A program made the position numbers and the translations under genes. A stretch of DNA of 64,000 nucleotides, taken from NCBI GenBank assembly GCA_026014665.1, contig JAOZHX010000017.1, positions 372,001-436,000 on the forward strand, given 5' to 3'. Origin of the DNA: Candidatus Bathyarchaeota archaeon. Its GTDB lineage: Archaea > Thermoproteota > Bathyarchaeia > Bathyarchaeales > Bathycorpusculaceae. Under the pieces are notes generated by a model. That model saw only the letters and a program-made list of their open reading frames with translations. It was not told the origin of the DNA and did no database searches. The first letter of the stretch is position 1. The number at the start of each line of letters is the position of its first letter. This document shows positions 36,352 through 45,172 of this stretch, one piece after another.

Positions 36352-36840
36352 TTGGAAACTAAAAGTGCAAGACCCAATTGGGACCGATACTTCTTGGATT
36401 TATGCGAAGCCGTGGCTAAACGGGCAACATGTGACAGGGGAAGAAGCGGATGCGTCATCGTCAAAGACAAACGCATCATGACCACTGGCTACGTGGGTGC
36501 TCCAGCCGGGTTGCCTCATTGCGACGAAGTTGGACACGATATGCGCAAAGTCTTCAATTCCAACGGAGAAGTAACCCAACACTGCGTCCGAACGCTGCAT
36601 GCTGAACAGAACGCGATCATTCAAGCGGCAAGGTTTGGGATTCCCTTGGAAGGCGCCACGCTTTTTTGCAAGATGACGCCGTGCCGAACGTGCGCTATGA
36701 TGATAATTAACGCGGGAATAAAGCGAGTTGTATGCGAGAGACGTTATCATGCTGACGCTGACACGATTGAGATGTTTAAGCAAGCTGGGATAGAATTAAA
36801 CATCATGAACCATGAAGTCGAAAAGTACGATAAACAGTAA
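36352..36840 (+). CDS. deoxycytidylate (dCMP) deaminase
   Basis: 162 residues. Zinc site H83-A-E85 and P110-C111-x2-C114 (HAEQNAII, TPCRTCAMMI). An internal CDEVGHDM loop matches dCMP deaminases, which make dUMP for thymidylate synthesis. Start is TTG at 36352. No adjacent thymidylate synthase. Confidence 0.92.
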   Translation: METKSARPNWDRYFLDLCEAVAKRATCDRGRSGCVIVKDKRIMTTGYVGAPAGLPHCDEVGHDMRKVFNSNGEVTQHCVRTLHAEQNAIIQAARFGIPLEGATLFCKMTPCRTCAMMIINAGIKRVVCERRYHADADTIEMFKQAGIELNIMNHEVEKYDKQ

Positions 36841-36896
36841 CGTGTAAGCTCGTTTTTGGGCTCAAAAAAATTTACGATCATACAGGCGCCTTTGGC

Positions 36897-36933
36897 ATGG
36901 TCGTGGTAACTACGACCATACGTATGGTCGTGG
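36897..36933. repeat. cluster of ATGGTCGTGG repeats with a 20-bp perfect palindrome
   Basis: ATGGTCGTGG at 36897-36906, its inverted form CTACGACCAT at 36910-36919, and ATGGTCGTGG again at 36924-36933. Positions 36912-36931 form a perfect palindrome (ACGACCATACGTATGGTCGT). Located in the 140-base gap between two convergent genes, so a terminator or dispersed repeat is likelier than a promoter. A related pair lies at 63869-63905. Confidence 0.65.
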
Positions 36934-36981
36934 CAAATCAACGAGCGTACAGAAGGAGGGTTGATACAAAAAGCGTAATGC

Positions 36982-37311
36982 TTAACTGGGTTTGGGAACC
37001 ACGATCCATTTGACATTGTCGAAACCATATTTTGTTATCAGTGGATCTAAGAAGTTTGGGGCTAAGGCATCGTCGATTTCTGAAAGAACCACGGCATCGC
37101 CGATCCTGTAAACAATTCCAATGACTGTAAGGTCTTTTAGTGGGGCATACTTCCCCCTGATTTCCCAGTATCCGGGTTCGCTGCGTCCGGCTTCCATTAC
37201 CCAAGAATACTTATCCTCAGGATGCTTTCCTTGGGTGAAGTTGAAGGCGCAGACCACATCGCCGACGTCTTTGGGGTCATCTTTAGTTTTAACATAAACC
37301 CACATGGTCAT
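36982..37311 (-). CDS. conserved hypothetical protein
   Basis: 109 residues from the ATG at 37311 (MTMWVYVKTKDDPKDVGD), chosen for GGTG six bases upstream; a GTG three codons earlier is the alternative. Soluble, alpha/beta composition (GKYAPLKDLTVIGIVYRIGD). I do not recognise a family. Coding is supported by start context and a balanced composition. Confidence 0.6.
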   Translation of the reverse strand: MTMWVYVKTKDDPKDVGDVVCAFNFTQGKHPEDKYSWVMEAGRSEPGYWEIRGKYAPLKDLTVIGIVYRIGDAVVLSEIDDALAPNFLDPLITKYGFDNVKWIVVPKPS

Positions 37312-37368
37312 GCAGAACACCTAGACATAATGAAGCAGTTTATGCCTTTAATTGTTTCTTTTGGCAAA

Positions 37369-37983
37369 CTACCGCTTAGCCTCTATCAACGTTAAGGTTT
37401 CAAAAAAAGGTAGTTTCCGCTGGGCCTTCACATGAGCCTTCAGATTATAGTCAGCAAATTTACGGATGGTTTCCTCCACGCCAGCAAGAGTTGACTGCAT
37501 TAAAAGCACCCTGCCGCCAACCTTGAGGTGCAACGGAACTTGAGCTATAAAGCGATCAAGGACCTCTCGCCCACTGGGGCCTCCTGCCCATGAGCGCTCA
37601 ATCCACGCCAGCTCTTCATCTTCATCAGAAGGCAAATAAGGCGCGTTAAAAAGCACCAGATCGAAAAGTGCCGAGGGGTTTAGAGCCGAAAGCAAATCTG
37701 CCTGCAAAAAATCCACCTTGCCGTAAACGTGATTGAGCATAGCGTTCTGTCGAGCACACCGTACGGCATGCGGATTTATCTCCACTCCAACAACATGCCC
37801 AGCCTGCCTTGCTGCAACTATGGCAAGGACACCGCATCCGGTGCCGACATCCAAAACCCATTCGCCCTCTCTTATGCCAAGGTTCTCAGCTAAAAGGTAT
37901 GTATCCTCGGCAGGTTCATACACTTCTTCGTAGATGTCAAAACTATAGTTATTGAAATACGTGCGTTTAGCTGGGTAAGGCAT
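37369..37983 (-). CDS. HemK/Mtq2-like glutamine N5-methyltransferase
   Basis: 204 residues from MPYPAKRTYF at 37983; the longer frame (to 38055) overlaps ksgA too far. SAM motif VLDVGTGCGVLAIVAA and catalytic FNAPYLPSDED, a variant of NPPY. The family methylates the GGQ glutamine of release factor aRF1. Overlaps the ksgA stop by 17 bases at the end of the L21e-Rpo4-DUF655-ksgA run. Confidence 0.9.
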   Translation of the reverse strand: MPYPAKRTYFNNYSFDIYEEVYEPAEDTYLLAENLGIREGEWVLDVGTGCGVLAIVAARQAGHVVGVEINPHAVRCARQNAMLNHVYGKVDFLQADLLSALNPSALFDLVLFNAPYLPSDEDEELAWIERSWAGGPSGREVLDRFIAQVPLHLKVGGRVLLMQSTLAGVEETIRKFADYNLKAHVKAQRKLPFFETLTLIEAKR

Positions 37984-38785
37984 CAAGGATTGCTCCGAAA
38001 TCTTTGGGTGCCAACTCTCGCACTCGCTTATGCTGCAAGGGCAAACTGCAAGCAAGTTTTTCTGCGTCTAGCTTGCTTAACTTATAATTGCTTCTCAGGA
38101 AAGGCACAAGGGCTTTGGATAGTTTTTTGTTACGCTCAGTAAACAGCCACTTTACCAACCGCAAAAACAGCGCTTCATCGAGGACTTCAAAAGCTTTTTT
38201 CTTCCAGGGTTTTAGGCTTATGATCACGGAATCAACTTCTGGCCGGGGGTAAAACATTTCTTTGGGTACAATATCCAAAAGCGCTACTTCTGCATGTTGG
38301 TAACCCACGACCATCAACCACCCGTATTCCTCGCTGCCTACTTCAGCAACGAGTCGCTGAGCGAACTCTTTCTGTACAATCAGTACAGCGCAATCGATTC
38401 TTCGCTCAAAAAGCCAGGTTACGAACTGAGAGGATAAGTAGTATGGGGGAATGGCTATGACTTTGTTGAAGGGCGGCAAGGGTGCTTTCAAAACGTCACC
38501 TACAATCACGCTGACGTTACCCAATCCGCCAACCTGTTCACACAACACCTTGGCAACTTGCGGGTCTTTCTCAACAGCCACGACAGCCCTACACTTATCA
38601 GCCAAGAAACGCGTTAGAAAACCGAAGCCTGCCCCAGCATCCAACACTACATCCGAACTTTCAAGCTCAGCGTAACTGCAAAGTCTAGCGTACAGAGATG
38701 GCTCAACCATGAAGTTCTGTCCCAAAAGCTTGTTCGGGGTAATTCGGTAAGCTCGAAGTAGCTGCTTCGTTTCCTCAAGACTCAT
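37967..38785 (-). CDS. ksgA: rRNA small-subunit adenine dimethyltransferase KsgA/Dim1
   Basis: 272 residues. N-terminal LLGQNFMVEPSL and SAM motif LDAGAGFGFLTRF (48-60). Makes the two adjacent m6,2A near the 3' end of 16S rRNA. Odd: motif IV reads AIPPYYLSS (111-119) where N-L/I-P-Y is expected, so the usual Asn is Ile. Cluster position with DUF655, Rpo4 and L21e is standard for archaea. Confidence 0.92.
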   Translation of the reverse strand: MSLEETKQLLRAYRITPNKLLGQNFMVEPSLYARLCSYAELESSDVVLDAGAGFGFLTRFLADKCRAVVAVEKDPQVAKVLCEQVGGLGNVSVIVGDVLKAPLPPFNKVIAIPPYYLSSQFVTWLFERRIDCAVLIVQKEFAQRLVAEVGSEEYGWLMVVGYQHAEVALLDIVPKEMFYPRPEVDSVIISLKPWKKKAFEVLDEALFLRLVKWLFTERNKKLSKALVPFLRSNYKLSKLDAEKLACSLPLQHKRVRELAPKDFGAILDALPS

Positions 38786-38794
38786 GTATATGCC

Positions 38795-39370
38795 TTACTG
38801 TGCCCGCGTAAACAAACGATACTTACTATCACCCTCGAGTTCTTCTAGCACACGTTTCGTGATCAATTTGGCAGGGCTCGGGAGTTCGGTACGTTTTTGA
38901 AGGTCGTCAAAACTTTCAAAAGGCTTTCGGTCACGTTCATTGATGACCTGCCACATGTATTTTTTGCCGATACCTGGAACCAGTTCCAAGGCATGCATAC
39001 GAGGTGTGATTGCTCGCGCGGTGTTGAAGAAGTTAACAAACCACCTTTCTCTATTGAGCACAATACGGTTGACTACGCTGGGAAGCTCAGCTTTCGCAGC
39101 AGCGGTCAACTCATCATATCCAACGCGACCTATGATGTAGGTGACTTCCTCACGTGAGTCTTTCCCCACGTGCACGCGGTCGCCAGGCTTTAGAACTAAC
39201 CCTTCTTTAACTAAGGCCTCCAAAAGTGTAAAGAACTCTTCGCCTACACACTGGATTAGGGCGCCTGCTCGGTAACCTGCACGTCCGGTGGGTCGAAACC
39301 CTGGCTTTCCGTGCGGGAGGAAATCTAGCACGTAAGCGTTCTCTTCATACCGCTTCTCCATAATAGTCAC
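38795..39370 (-). CDS. DUF655 family protein, probable RNA-binding
   Basis: 191 residues. An N-terminal OB-like region (YVLDFLPHGKP, LKPGDRVHVGK) and a C-terminal helix-hairpin-helix (LVPGIGKKYMWQVI). Conserved in archaea between rpo4 and ksgA. Molecular role unknown; context suggests ribosome or rRNA maturation. Confidence 0.88.
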   Translation of the reverse strand: MTIMEKRYEENAYVLDFLPHGKPGFRPTGRAGYRAGALIQCVGEEFFTLLEALVKEGLVLKPGDRVHVGKDSREEVTYIIGRVGYDELTAAAKAELPSVVNRIVLNRERWFVNFFNTARAITPRMHALELVPGIGKKYMWQVINERDRKPFESFDDLQKRTELPSPAKLITKRVLEELEGDSKYRLFTRAQ

Positions 39371-39424
39371 TGTGTCCGCTAATTATTCAGTGGTCACTGC
39401 TTAAAAATACTTAGTCGCTTTCGT

Positions 39425-39772
39425 TTATTTTAACGTACGATTCTCGCTTAAAAGATCAACAATAGCCTTCAATTTCGCCGTTTCAATTATTTTGCGACCA
39501 CCCGCTAAGAACACCCGCAACTCATCCACTGTCTCAGGCATGCAATTGACGATCTGAACCGCCTCGGCCTCATCTATATCGTATTCCTTTACCAAAGTCT
39601 GCAGCAATTCTTCGGCTTTCTCCGGTTCAGCTTTTGAGAACTTGTTGACATAATCGAGAGTTCTGCGCTGGAATTGATCTAGATTCTCTTCCCCGATGCT
39701 TTCCAGAACCTTCTTAACTTGCGGCAGAGTCAAGCGGCTTTCGCTTACTTCTCTTTTGCTCATACTGCTCAA
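39425..39772 (-). CDS. rpoF: DNA-directed RNA polymerase subunit Rpo4 (F)
   Basis: 115 residues, all-helical HRDC-like stalk subunit that pairs with Rpo7. Features: SESRLTLPQVKKVLE start and the C-terminal EAVQIVNCMPETVDELRVFL. Overlaps the L21e stop by 4 bases. Confidence 0.94.
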   Translation of the reverse strand: MSSMSKREVSESRLTLPQVKKVLESIGEENLDQFQRRTLDYVNKFSKAEPEKAEELLQTLVKEYDIDEAEAVQIVNCMPETVDELRVFLAGGRKIIETAKLKAIVDLLSENRTLK

Positions 39773-40077
39773 CTACCTGTATAAGGCTCAAGATGCTCAG
39801 ACCGCACGATGATTTGTTTGACAGCTTCACCTTGCGGAACACTTACAACATAGGCCCTGCCTCGTTTCTCAACTATTTTGCCTATTTTGCCGTGGAATCG
39901 TTTATGAGGCATACTCTTCTGCACGCTAGAATCCATTTTTATGATAACTTCTGAACCTGGAGCGTACTCTTGAAGAATCTTGCCTATGTTTGGCTTACCT
40001 TTCGCACGAGTGGGTTTACGCAGTAGACTGCGAGTACCCGAATAATAGCCTTTTGAACCTCTCATCTTGTCTTTCAC
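39769..40077 (-). CDS. rpl21e: 50S ribosomal protein L21e
   Basis: 102 residues. MRGSKGYYSGTRSLLRKP near the start and the KOW-like PHKRFHGKIGKIVEKRGRAY. Between pus10 and rpo4, all on the minus strand with 4-11-base spacing. A slightly earlier in-frame Met (MKDKMRGS) is used in the listed start. Confidence 0.95.
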   Translation of the reverse strand: MKDKMRGSKGYYSGTRSLLRKPTRAKGKPNIGKILQEYAPGSEVIIKMDSSVQKSMPHKRFHGKIGKIVEKRGRAYVVSVPQGEAVKQIIVRSEHLEPYTGS

Positions 40078-40088
40078 CTATCTTTCTT

Positions 40089-41423
40089 TTATTCCATGAT
40101 TACGTTGAGAACGTCAAGCTTAAGCGTCTTCGCTGGGTTTCCAAGCAAATCCGCCACGTTCGGTTGTGTGCGTCCATCGTCTCCAGACACCAATTCTTTA
40201 ACGTAGAGCCCGCCTTGGCAACGAATTTCCAGCAGAGCTCTCTTAAGCGACACCTTCTTAACTTTAACCTTATATATGTACCTTTCCCGTACAATATCTG
40301 CCCTTCGATGCATAACCCGCCGTGGAGTCTGCTGCTTCACTGTTACGTTTGAAAACGTTTCCTCAATAAGGCGCAAATCAGAGTCTGATAAGTCTTTTTC
40401 AAACTCTGCCAGCAAAGCATACTCCTTCACGGCTCCTTCCCCCTTCTTAAGATGCCTGACAACATCCTTGTTTGTAAACTGCAAATCAAACACTTCAACC
40501 TTCCCAGATGCACTGGCATTAACCGCATCCTCAACATGCTTCAAATCAACAGAACGTTTCTTGGGCTTAGAAACCTCAATTACAAAGGGCCGCCCGCTTC
40601 CCAGCATGCGGGCATCGATGTCCTCGCGTCCCGAAGCATGGAAGAATGAATCTTCGCCTTCTGTGGCTTCCAGCAGAGGTTTAGAAGCGTACTCTTCTAC
40701 TGATTCAGGATACATCTTGCCCGTGCCACCACATTGCTCACAGCCTCTTCCGCGGCATCTGGAACAGAACCATTTTGACTGTGGAATGTCACGCGCCAAT
40801 TTGCGGTACCTGCCCGTGACAAACAAGGGGTTGGGCTGGATTCGCACTTGCTCAGTGAAGGGGTTGATTACTACGACCATGTCAGGCTTTAAGTATTCAG
40901 TTTCTTTTCCAGTGCGTTTGCCTATTGCTTTACCGAACACTCTGCCGAATTCATGCCGAAGGCTCTCGCCGTAAGCAATGTTGAATTGAGCTTTAAACTC
41001 ATCTTCCCTCTCCTCAACCTCGGTTGGCAACTCGATGCCGACAAGAAAAGTGGTAAACTCGTAGCCGTCGACTGCTTGCAATGACTTATCAGTTAAACCG
41101 TCAATGAGTTCAAACTTGCCATCGCACAAGAAGCATCTTTGGCTAGAACTTTGTTTTGAGACACGCTTCTTTAGGTGCTTTAGGGTTTCTTGGGCTTCTC
41201 TGGAAAAGCCGTTAGTCGCTAAAACCTTAAGCCGCTTCACGCCTTCGAGGCATTTTTCCGCGGTGGCTAGGTCGTTGGCTTGCATCGTCAAGCACACCTT
41301 GAGCGCTTGGCCACGAACGTTGTTTTCCATGCTGTAACCGAGAAGGGCAAATTGCCTGCCTAAGCAGTGGTCGCAAAGGGGGTACTTGTTGAGCAACTCG
41401 AAGGCTTTTTCTAAAAGATCCAT
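40089..41423 (-). CDS. pus10: tRNA pseudouridine synthase Pus10
   Basis: 444 residues. N-terminal zinc-binding cysteines (LCDHCLG, CFLCDG), a THUMP-like segment, an internal knuckle CSRCRGRGCEQCGG, and the catalytic motif SGREDIDARMLGSG. Makes pseudouridine 54/55 of archaeal tRNA. Eleven bases separate it from srp54. Confidence 0.94.
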   Translation of the reverse strand: MDLLEKAFELLNKYPLCDHCLGRQFALLGYSMENNVRGQALKVCLTMQANDLATAEKCLEGVKRLKVLATNGFSREAQETLKHLKKRVSKQSSSQRCFLCDGKFELIDGLTDKSLQAVDGYEFTTFLVGIELPTEVEEREDEFKAQFNIAYGESLRHEFGRVFGKAIGKRTGKETEYLKPDMVVVINPFTEQVRIQPNPLFVTGRYRKLARDIPQSKWFCSRCRGRGCEQCGGTGKMYPESVEEYASKPLLEATEGEDSFFHASGREDIDARMLGSGRPFVIEVSKPKKRSVDLKHVEDAVNASASGKVEVFDLQFTNKDVVRHLKKGEGAVKEYALLAEFEKDLSDSDLRLIEETFSNVTVKQQTPRRVMHRRADIVRERYIYKVKVKKVSLKRALLEIRCQGGLYVKELVSGDDGRTQPNVADLLGNPAKTLKLDVLNVIME

Positions 41424-41433
41424 ACTGCTTAGC

Positions 41434-42780
41434 CTACTTAATGCCTGCAGGCATTCCCATGCCTTTGCCGCCTAACCCAAACGGCAGCTTCTTTTTGCGC
41501 TTAAACATCTTTAACATCTTTCGCATCATAACGTACTGCTTGAGGAGTTCTTTAACGTCCTTCTCTGTAGTCCCTGAGCCACGGGCGATGCGTCTAGCGC
41601 GGGAAGAATTGAGGATTTTGGGGTTTTCTTTCTCATCAGGCGTCATAGACTGTATGATAACACGCCACTTATCAAGGCGGCCTTCTGCTGTGTTGAGCAT
41701 TTCGTCTGGGATATCATAAGACATGCCAGGCAGCATCTTGAGCACCTTGCTAAACGGCCCCATGTTTTTAACAGCACTAAACTGTTCATACATATCAGTC
41801 AGGGTGAATTTGCCGCTGAGGATTTCCTTTGCCTTTTTCTGGGGCACCTTGATTTCTGCATCATGCACTTTTTCGAGCAACGTTTCTAGGTCGCCCATAC
41901 CTAAGAGGCGCCCAACGAATCGTGAGGGTATGAAAGCTTCAAGGTCTTCGATTTTTTCGCCTGTCCCTATAAACTTGATAGGCGCTCCTGTCGCCGCTAC
42001 TGCGGAGAGGGCGCCACCTCCACGTGAGGAACCGTCGAGTTTGGTTACGATGATTGCGCCGATGGGTGTAGCTTCATGGAAGGTTTTGGCTTGGATGAGC
42101 GCTTGCTGCCCGATTGTGCCGTCGATGACCATTATGACTTCGTCGGGCTTGATGTGTTTCTCAAGGTCCTTCATTTCTTTGATGAGGTCTTTTTCTTCTT
42201 TGTGTCGCCCCGCAGTGTCAACGATGATGAGGTCCTTGTCAGCATACTGTTTAAGTCCTTCCCGCACGACTTTGACAGGGTCTTTGGCTTTTGGGTCGCC
42301 GTAAACAGGCAGGTTAATTCTTGCGGCTAACTGTTGCAGTTGTGCAAAGGCACCTGGGCGATAAGTGTCCGCGCAGATTAACCCAACCTTTAGGGCTCTT
42401 TTCTGGAAGTACTTCGCTAACTTTGCAGCGTGAGTGGTCTTGCCAGAGCCTTGAATTCCAACGAGCATGATGATTTTTTTCTTACCCGGTTCCACCTTGA
42501 GGGGTACAGGTTTGTCACCCACGAAACGGGTTAACTCTTCATAGACTACTTTTATGACGTGTTCTCGCCTTGAAATGCCCGGTGGCACCTTTTCGTTTAG
42601 CGCTCGTTCTTCGATGCGTTTGGAGATCTCTAGTACGAGTTTGACGTTGACGTCTGCTTGGAGCAGGGCGCGTTGGATGTCACGAACCAGTTCCTTCACT
42701 GCCGCTTCGTCCACTACGCCAGCTCTAAACAGTTTCTTTATGGCAGAAGTTAAAGATGAACCTAGTTTGTCAAGTGCCAT
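41434..42780 (-). CDS. srp54: signal recognition particle GTPase Srp54
   Basis: 448 residues with N, G and M domains. P-loop GIQGSGKTT (108-116), DTAGRHKEEKDLIKEM, TKLDGSSRGGG. Methionine-rich M domain ends KGMGMPAGIK. Targets ribosome-nascent chains to the Sec translocon; Sec61-beta is encoded at 47.5 kb. Confidence 0.97.
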   Translation of the reverse strand: MALDKLGSSLTSAIKKLFRAGVVDEAAVKELVRDIQRALLQADVNVKLVLEISKRIEERALNEKVPPGISRREHVIKVVYEELTRFVGDKPVPLKVEPGKKKIIMLVGIQGSGKTTHAAKLAKYFQKRALKVGLICADTYRPGAFAQLQQLAARINLPVYGDPKAKDPVKVVREGLKQYADKDLIIVDTAGRHKEEKDLIKEMKDLEKHIKPDEVIMVIDGTIGQQALIQAKTFHEATPIGAIIVTKLDGSSRGGGALSAVAATGAPIKFIGTGEKIEDLEAFIPSRFVGRLLGMGDLETLLEKVHDAEIKVPQKKAKEILSGKFTLTDMYEQFSAVKNMGPFSKVLKMLPGMSYDIPDEMLNTAEGRLDKWRVIIQSMTPDEKENPKILNSSRARRIARGSGTTEKDVKELLKQYVMMRKMLKMFKRKKKLPFGLGGKGMGMPAGIK

Positions 42781-43045
42781 CAGAGTCTCCAGCCCTAAAT
42801 ATTCATCGTTTCTTTTAGATAAAGATTACAGTTAAAAGCCCATGAAAACAGGCGCGTTTTGGCGACTTGGTATTTTTGCTAATTCTGAAGCCTCAGTTTC
42901 CCCATTTTTAGCATTCTTCACAATTCAGACGGCTCTTCATGCATCATCGGCTTCACAGCAAGGATGCTTCAAGCTAGAACATAAAGTTTAATGGGAAAAT
43001 CTTAAAACAGAACCGGCACAATCCAAGATGTAAACGGTGAGGTAG

Positions 43046-43246
43046 TTGACTGCCGAGAGAGCAATCCATGCTACGATTTTTATCCTCTTACTTGTAGGCT
43101 TGACGGTTTTAAGCGCATGGATTAGCTACAGTTACTTACAAAACGACCTTGTCTTGTTAATCGCATGCATTCCATTAAGTTGGGGAATAATCCTGCTGGC
43201 GATGTACGTGGGTTTTAACAAGCTTGGCTGGAAATGGTGGAAATAA
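43046..43246 (+). CDS. small membrane protein, two helices
   Basis: 66 residues, TTG start behind GGTGAGG (spacing only 3). Two hydrophobic segments (about 9-27 and 33-55) and a C-terminal KLGWKWWK amphipathic end. No family recognised. It stands alone between srp54 and aIF5A. Confidence 0.55.
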   Translation: MTAERAIHATIFILLLVGLTVLSAWISYSYLQNDLVLLIACIPLSWGIILLAMYVGFNKLGWKWWK

Positions 43247-43303
43247 ATAAACCCATTAAAGAGCCTGTAAAGCAAAGGAAAGAAAAAATCGAATTACTGT
43301 TAA

Positions 43304-43696
43304 CTATTTTGCTCGGACGATTTTGACTTTACCGAGAATTTTCCAATACTCAATCTCGGTGCCCGGAGTGAGCTTTGCTTTAAGGTCTTCTTCATCTGGA
43401 AATGGCGCATCAATATATTCGTAAGTTTCTAAGTCCATAATCTGGACCCCGTTTGGATTTACGGCAAAAACTTGCCCCGGACGCTTGTCGATTATGGGGA
43501 TTTCTGCGCTCGCATCGACTGGTTTGACGAACTGCCTTTTTTGGTTATCAAAAATGCCAATTGCTACTATTCGGGCTTTTGCGGAACCGTGTTTTCCAGG
43601 CTTGGATTTTGCTATGTCCACGATGCGGCAGGGTTCGCCGTCAATCATCATGTAACCGCCAACTCGAAGTTCTCCGACATCTACGGGTCTGCTCAT
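43304..43696 (-). CDS. eif5a: translation initiation factor 5A (hypusine-containing)
   Basis: 130 residues, SH3-like then OB domain. The hypusine site is Lys35 in SKPGKHGSAKAR. Helps peptide-bond formation at stalled sequences. Its promoter region is shared with the divergent NAD kinase gene. Confidence 0.97.
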   Translation of the reverse strand: MSRPVDVGELRVGGYMMIDGEPCRIVDIAKSKPGKHGSAKARIVAIGIFDNQKRQFVKPVDASAEIPIIDKRPGQVFAVNPNGVQIMDLETYEYIDAPFPDEEDLKAKLTPGTEIEYWKILGKVKIVRAK

Positions 43697-43744
43697 ACAC
43701 TCACCACAGTATAGATTCTACTCAATGCATTCTAAACAACACCC

Positions 43745-43752
43745 ATATATAG
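43745..43752. promoter_or_regulatory. shared near-palindromic TATA element between eif5a and nadK
   Basis: ATATATAG in a 91-base divergent gap. Read rightward it predicts a start site near 43775, just before GGAG and the nadK ATG; read leftward (CTATATAT) it predicts one near 43722, about 26 bases before the eif5a ATG. One TBP site may serve both. Confidence 0.45.
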
Positions 43753-43787
43753 ATTAAGGTTTATCGCTATTACGGAGCGGTGGAACA

Positions 43788-44627
43788 ATGTTCAAAAGCG
43801 TTGGATTAATCGCCCGCTATGACCAAAAACAAGCGCTAAAACTCACAGAGAAGTTAGCTGAGTACATAGCAAGCAAAGGTTTGAAGGTTTACGTAGAAGA
43901 CACCCTTGCAGACAAGGTTAGAACCAAGGAAGAATTTGTTCCACTCTCAAAACTTAACGTTGATTTTTTAGTTACAATAGGCGGCGACGGAACTATTCTT
44001 CGCGCGTGCATCAACGTGCCCAAGCCTGAACCGCCAATCTTGGCAATAAACATGGGCGTTAGAGGTTTCCTAACAGAAGTGGAACCAAATTGTGCTTATG
44101 AAGCTGTGGAGCGAGCGCTCGAAGGCGACTTTAAGATAGAGAAATGTGCAAAACTTGCTGTTTCAGCAGGCGACAAGGCAATTCCGGACGCGTTAAACGA
44201 TGTGGTTCTTTCCGCAGGTGAACCCTCAAAGATTCTTTATGCACAGATCTGTAAAGATGGAAAGCCCATCTTGAAGTGTCAAGCTGACGGCTTAATCGTG
44301 GCAACCCAAACTGGCTCCACGGGGTATTCTCTATCAGCTGGTGGCCCAGTTTTAGACCGAGAGGTAGATGCGTTTGTTTTGACGCCGATTTGTTCGTTGA
44401 CTGTGTTTCATTCGCTTGTGTTTCCAGCTGATTCTGAAATCACTTTTAACATCGTTCGACCCAGAGAAATGCTCGTTCTCATCGATGGAAACTACCGCAA
44501 ACTCGTAAACTGTGATGAGCCGCCGCTGAAGGTTACAAGGTCCAAGAATGTGTCGTCGTTTATTCGTTTTGAAACAGAGTTCTATGATAGGTTGCGCAAT
44601 AGGTTGCTGTTTAAGGGAACGGAATGA
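43788..44627 (+). CDS. nadK: NAD kinase
   Basis: 279 residues. GGDGT at 65-69 binds the phosphate donor; the second NAD-kinase motif is TQTGSTGYSLSAGGPVL. Makes NADP from NAD. Stop overlaps the start of the Nob1-like gene (ATGA, 44624-44627). Confidence 0.96.
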   Translation: MFKSVGLIARYDQKQALKLTEKLAEYIASKGLKVYVEDTLADKVRTKEEFVPLSKLNVDFLVTIGGDGTILRACINVPKPEPPILAINMGVRGFLTEVEPNCAYEAVERALEGDFKIEKCAKLAVSAGDKAIPDALNDVVLSAGEPSKILYAQICKDGKPILKCQADGLIVATQTGSTGYSLSAGGPVLDREVDAFVLTPICSLTVFHSLVFPADSEITFNIVRPREMLVLIDGNYRKLVNCDEPPLKVTRSKNVSSFIRFETEFYDRLRNRLLFKGTE

Positions 44628-45166
44628 ACCGCCAAGCCGACGGCCAAATTAAGCGCATAGTTGTCTTAGATACTTCTGCTTTTGTGGCAGGGTATGATCC
44701 TTTCTCGCTCGGTGTTGAACAGGTGACTGTGCCCAAAGTTGAGGAGGAGATAAGACGCAATTCTATGGTTAAGATGCGTCTGCAAACAGCCGTTGAAAAC
44801 GGCAAATTACAAGTTATAGCGCCCTCAGAAGTCTATTCACGTCAAATTAAGTCGTACGCGGGTAAGATTGGCGATGTGTGGAAGCTATCTGAAACGGATA
44901 TGCAGCTTTTGGCACTTGCCCTTCAGCTAAAGTCAGAGGGGTTTAAGCCTCAGGTTATTTCCGATGACTACTCAATACAGAACGTCGCAAAACAAATGGG
45001 GGTAGAGTTCTTGTCACTGGCAACTTTTGGTATCAAGCGCCCGTTAGAGTGGATGCGGTACTGCCCTGCTTGCCATCGCGAGTACCCTGCCGACAGCAAA
45101 TCCAATGAATGCCAAGTTTGCGGCACAGAACTAAAACGAAAGCCTCGCAAGCAAAGAACAAAATAG
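44624..45166 (+). CDS. nob1: rRNA maturation endonuclease Nob1-like (PIN plus zinc ribbon)
   Basis: 180 residues. PIN domain with Asp in VVLDTSAFVAGYDP, Glu in PKVEEEI and DD in QVISDDYSIQ, then a zinc ribbon CPACHREYP...CQVCG and a basic tail. Nob1 cleaves pre-16S rRNA at its 3' end. Coupled to nadK by a 4-base overlap. Confidence 0.92.
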   Translation: MNRQADGQIKRIVVLDTSAFVAGYDPFSLGVEQVTVPKVEEEIRRNSMVKMRLQTAVENGKLQVIAPSEVYSRQIKSYAGKIGDVWKLSETDMQLLALALQLKSEGFKPQVISDDYSIQNVAKQMGVEFLSLATFGIKRPLEWMRYCPACHREYPADSKSNECQVCGTELKRKPRKQRTK

Positions 45167-45172
45167 CGTTTA

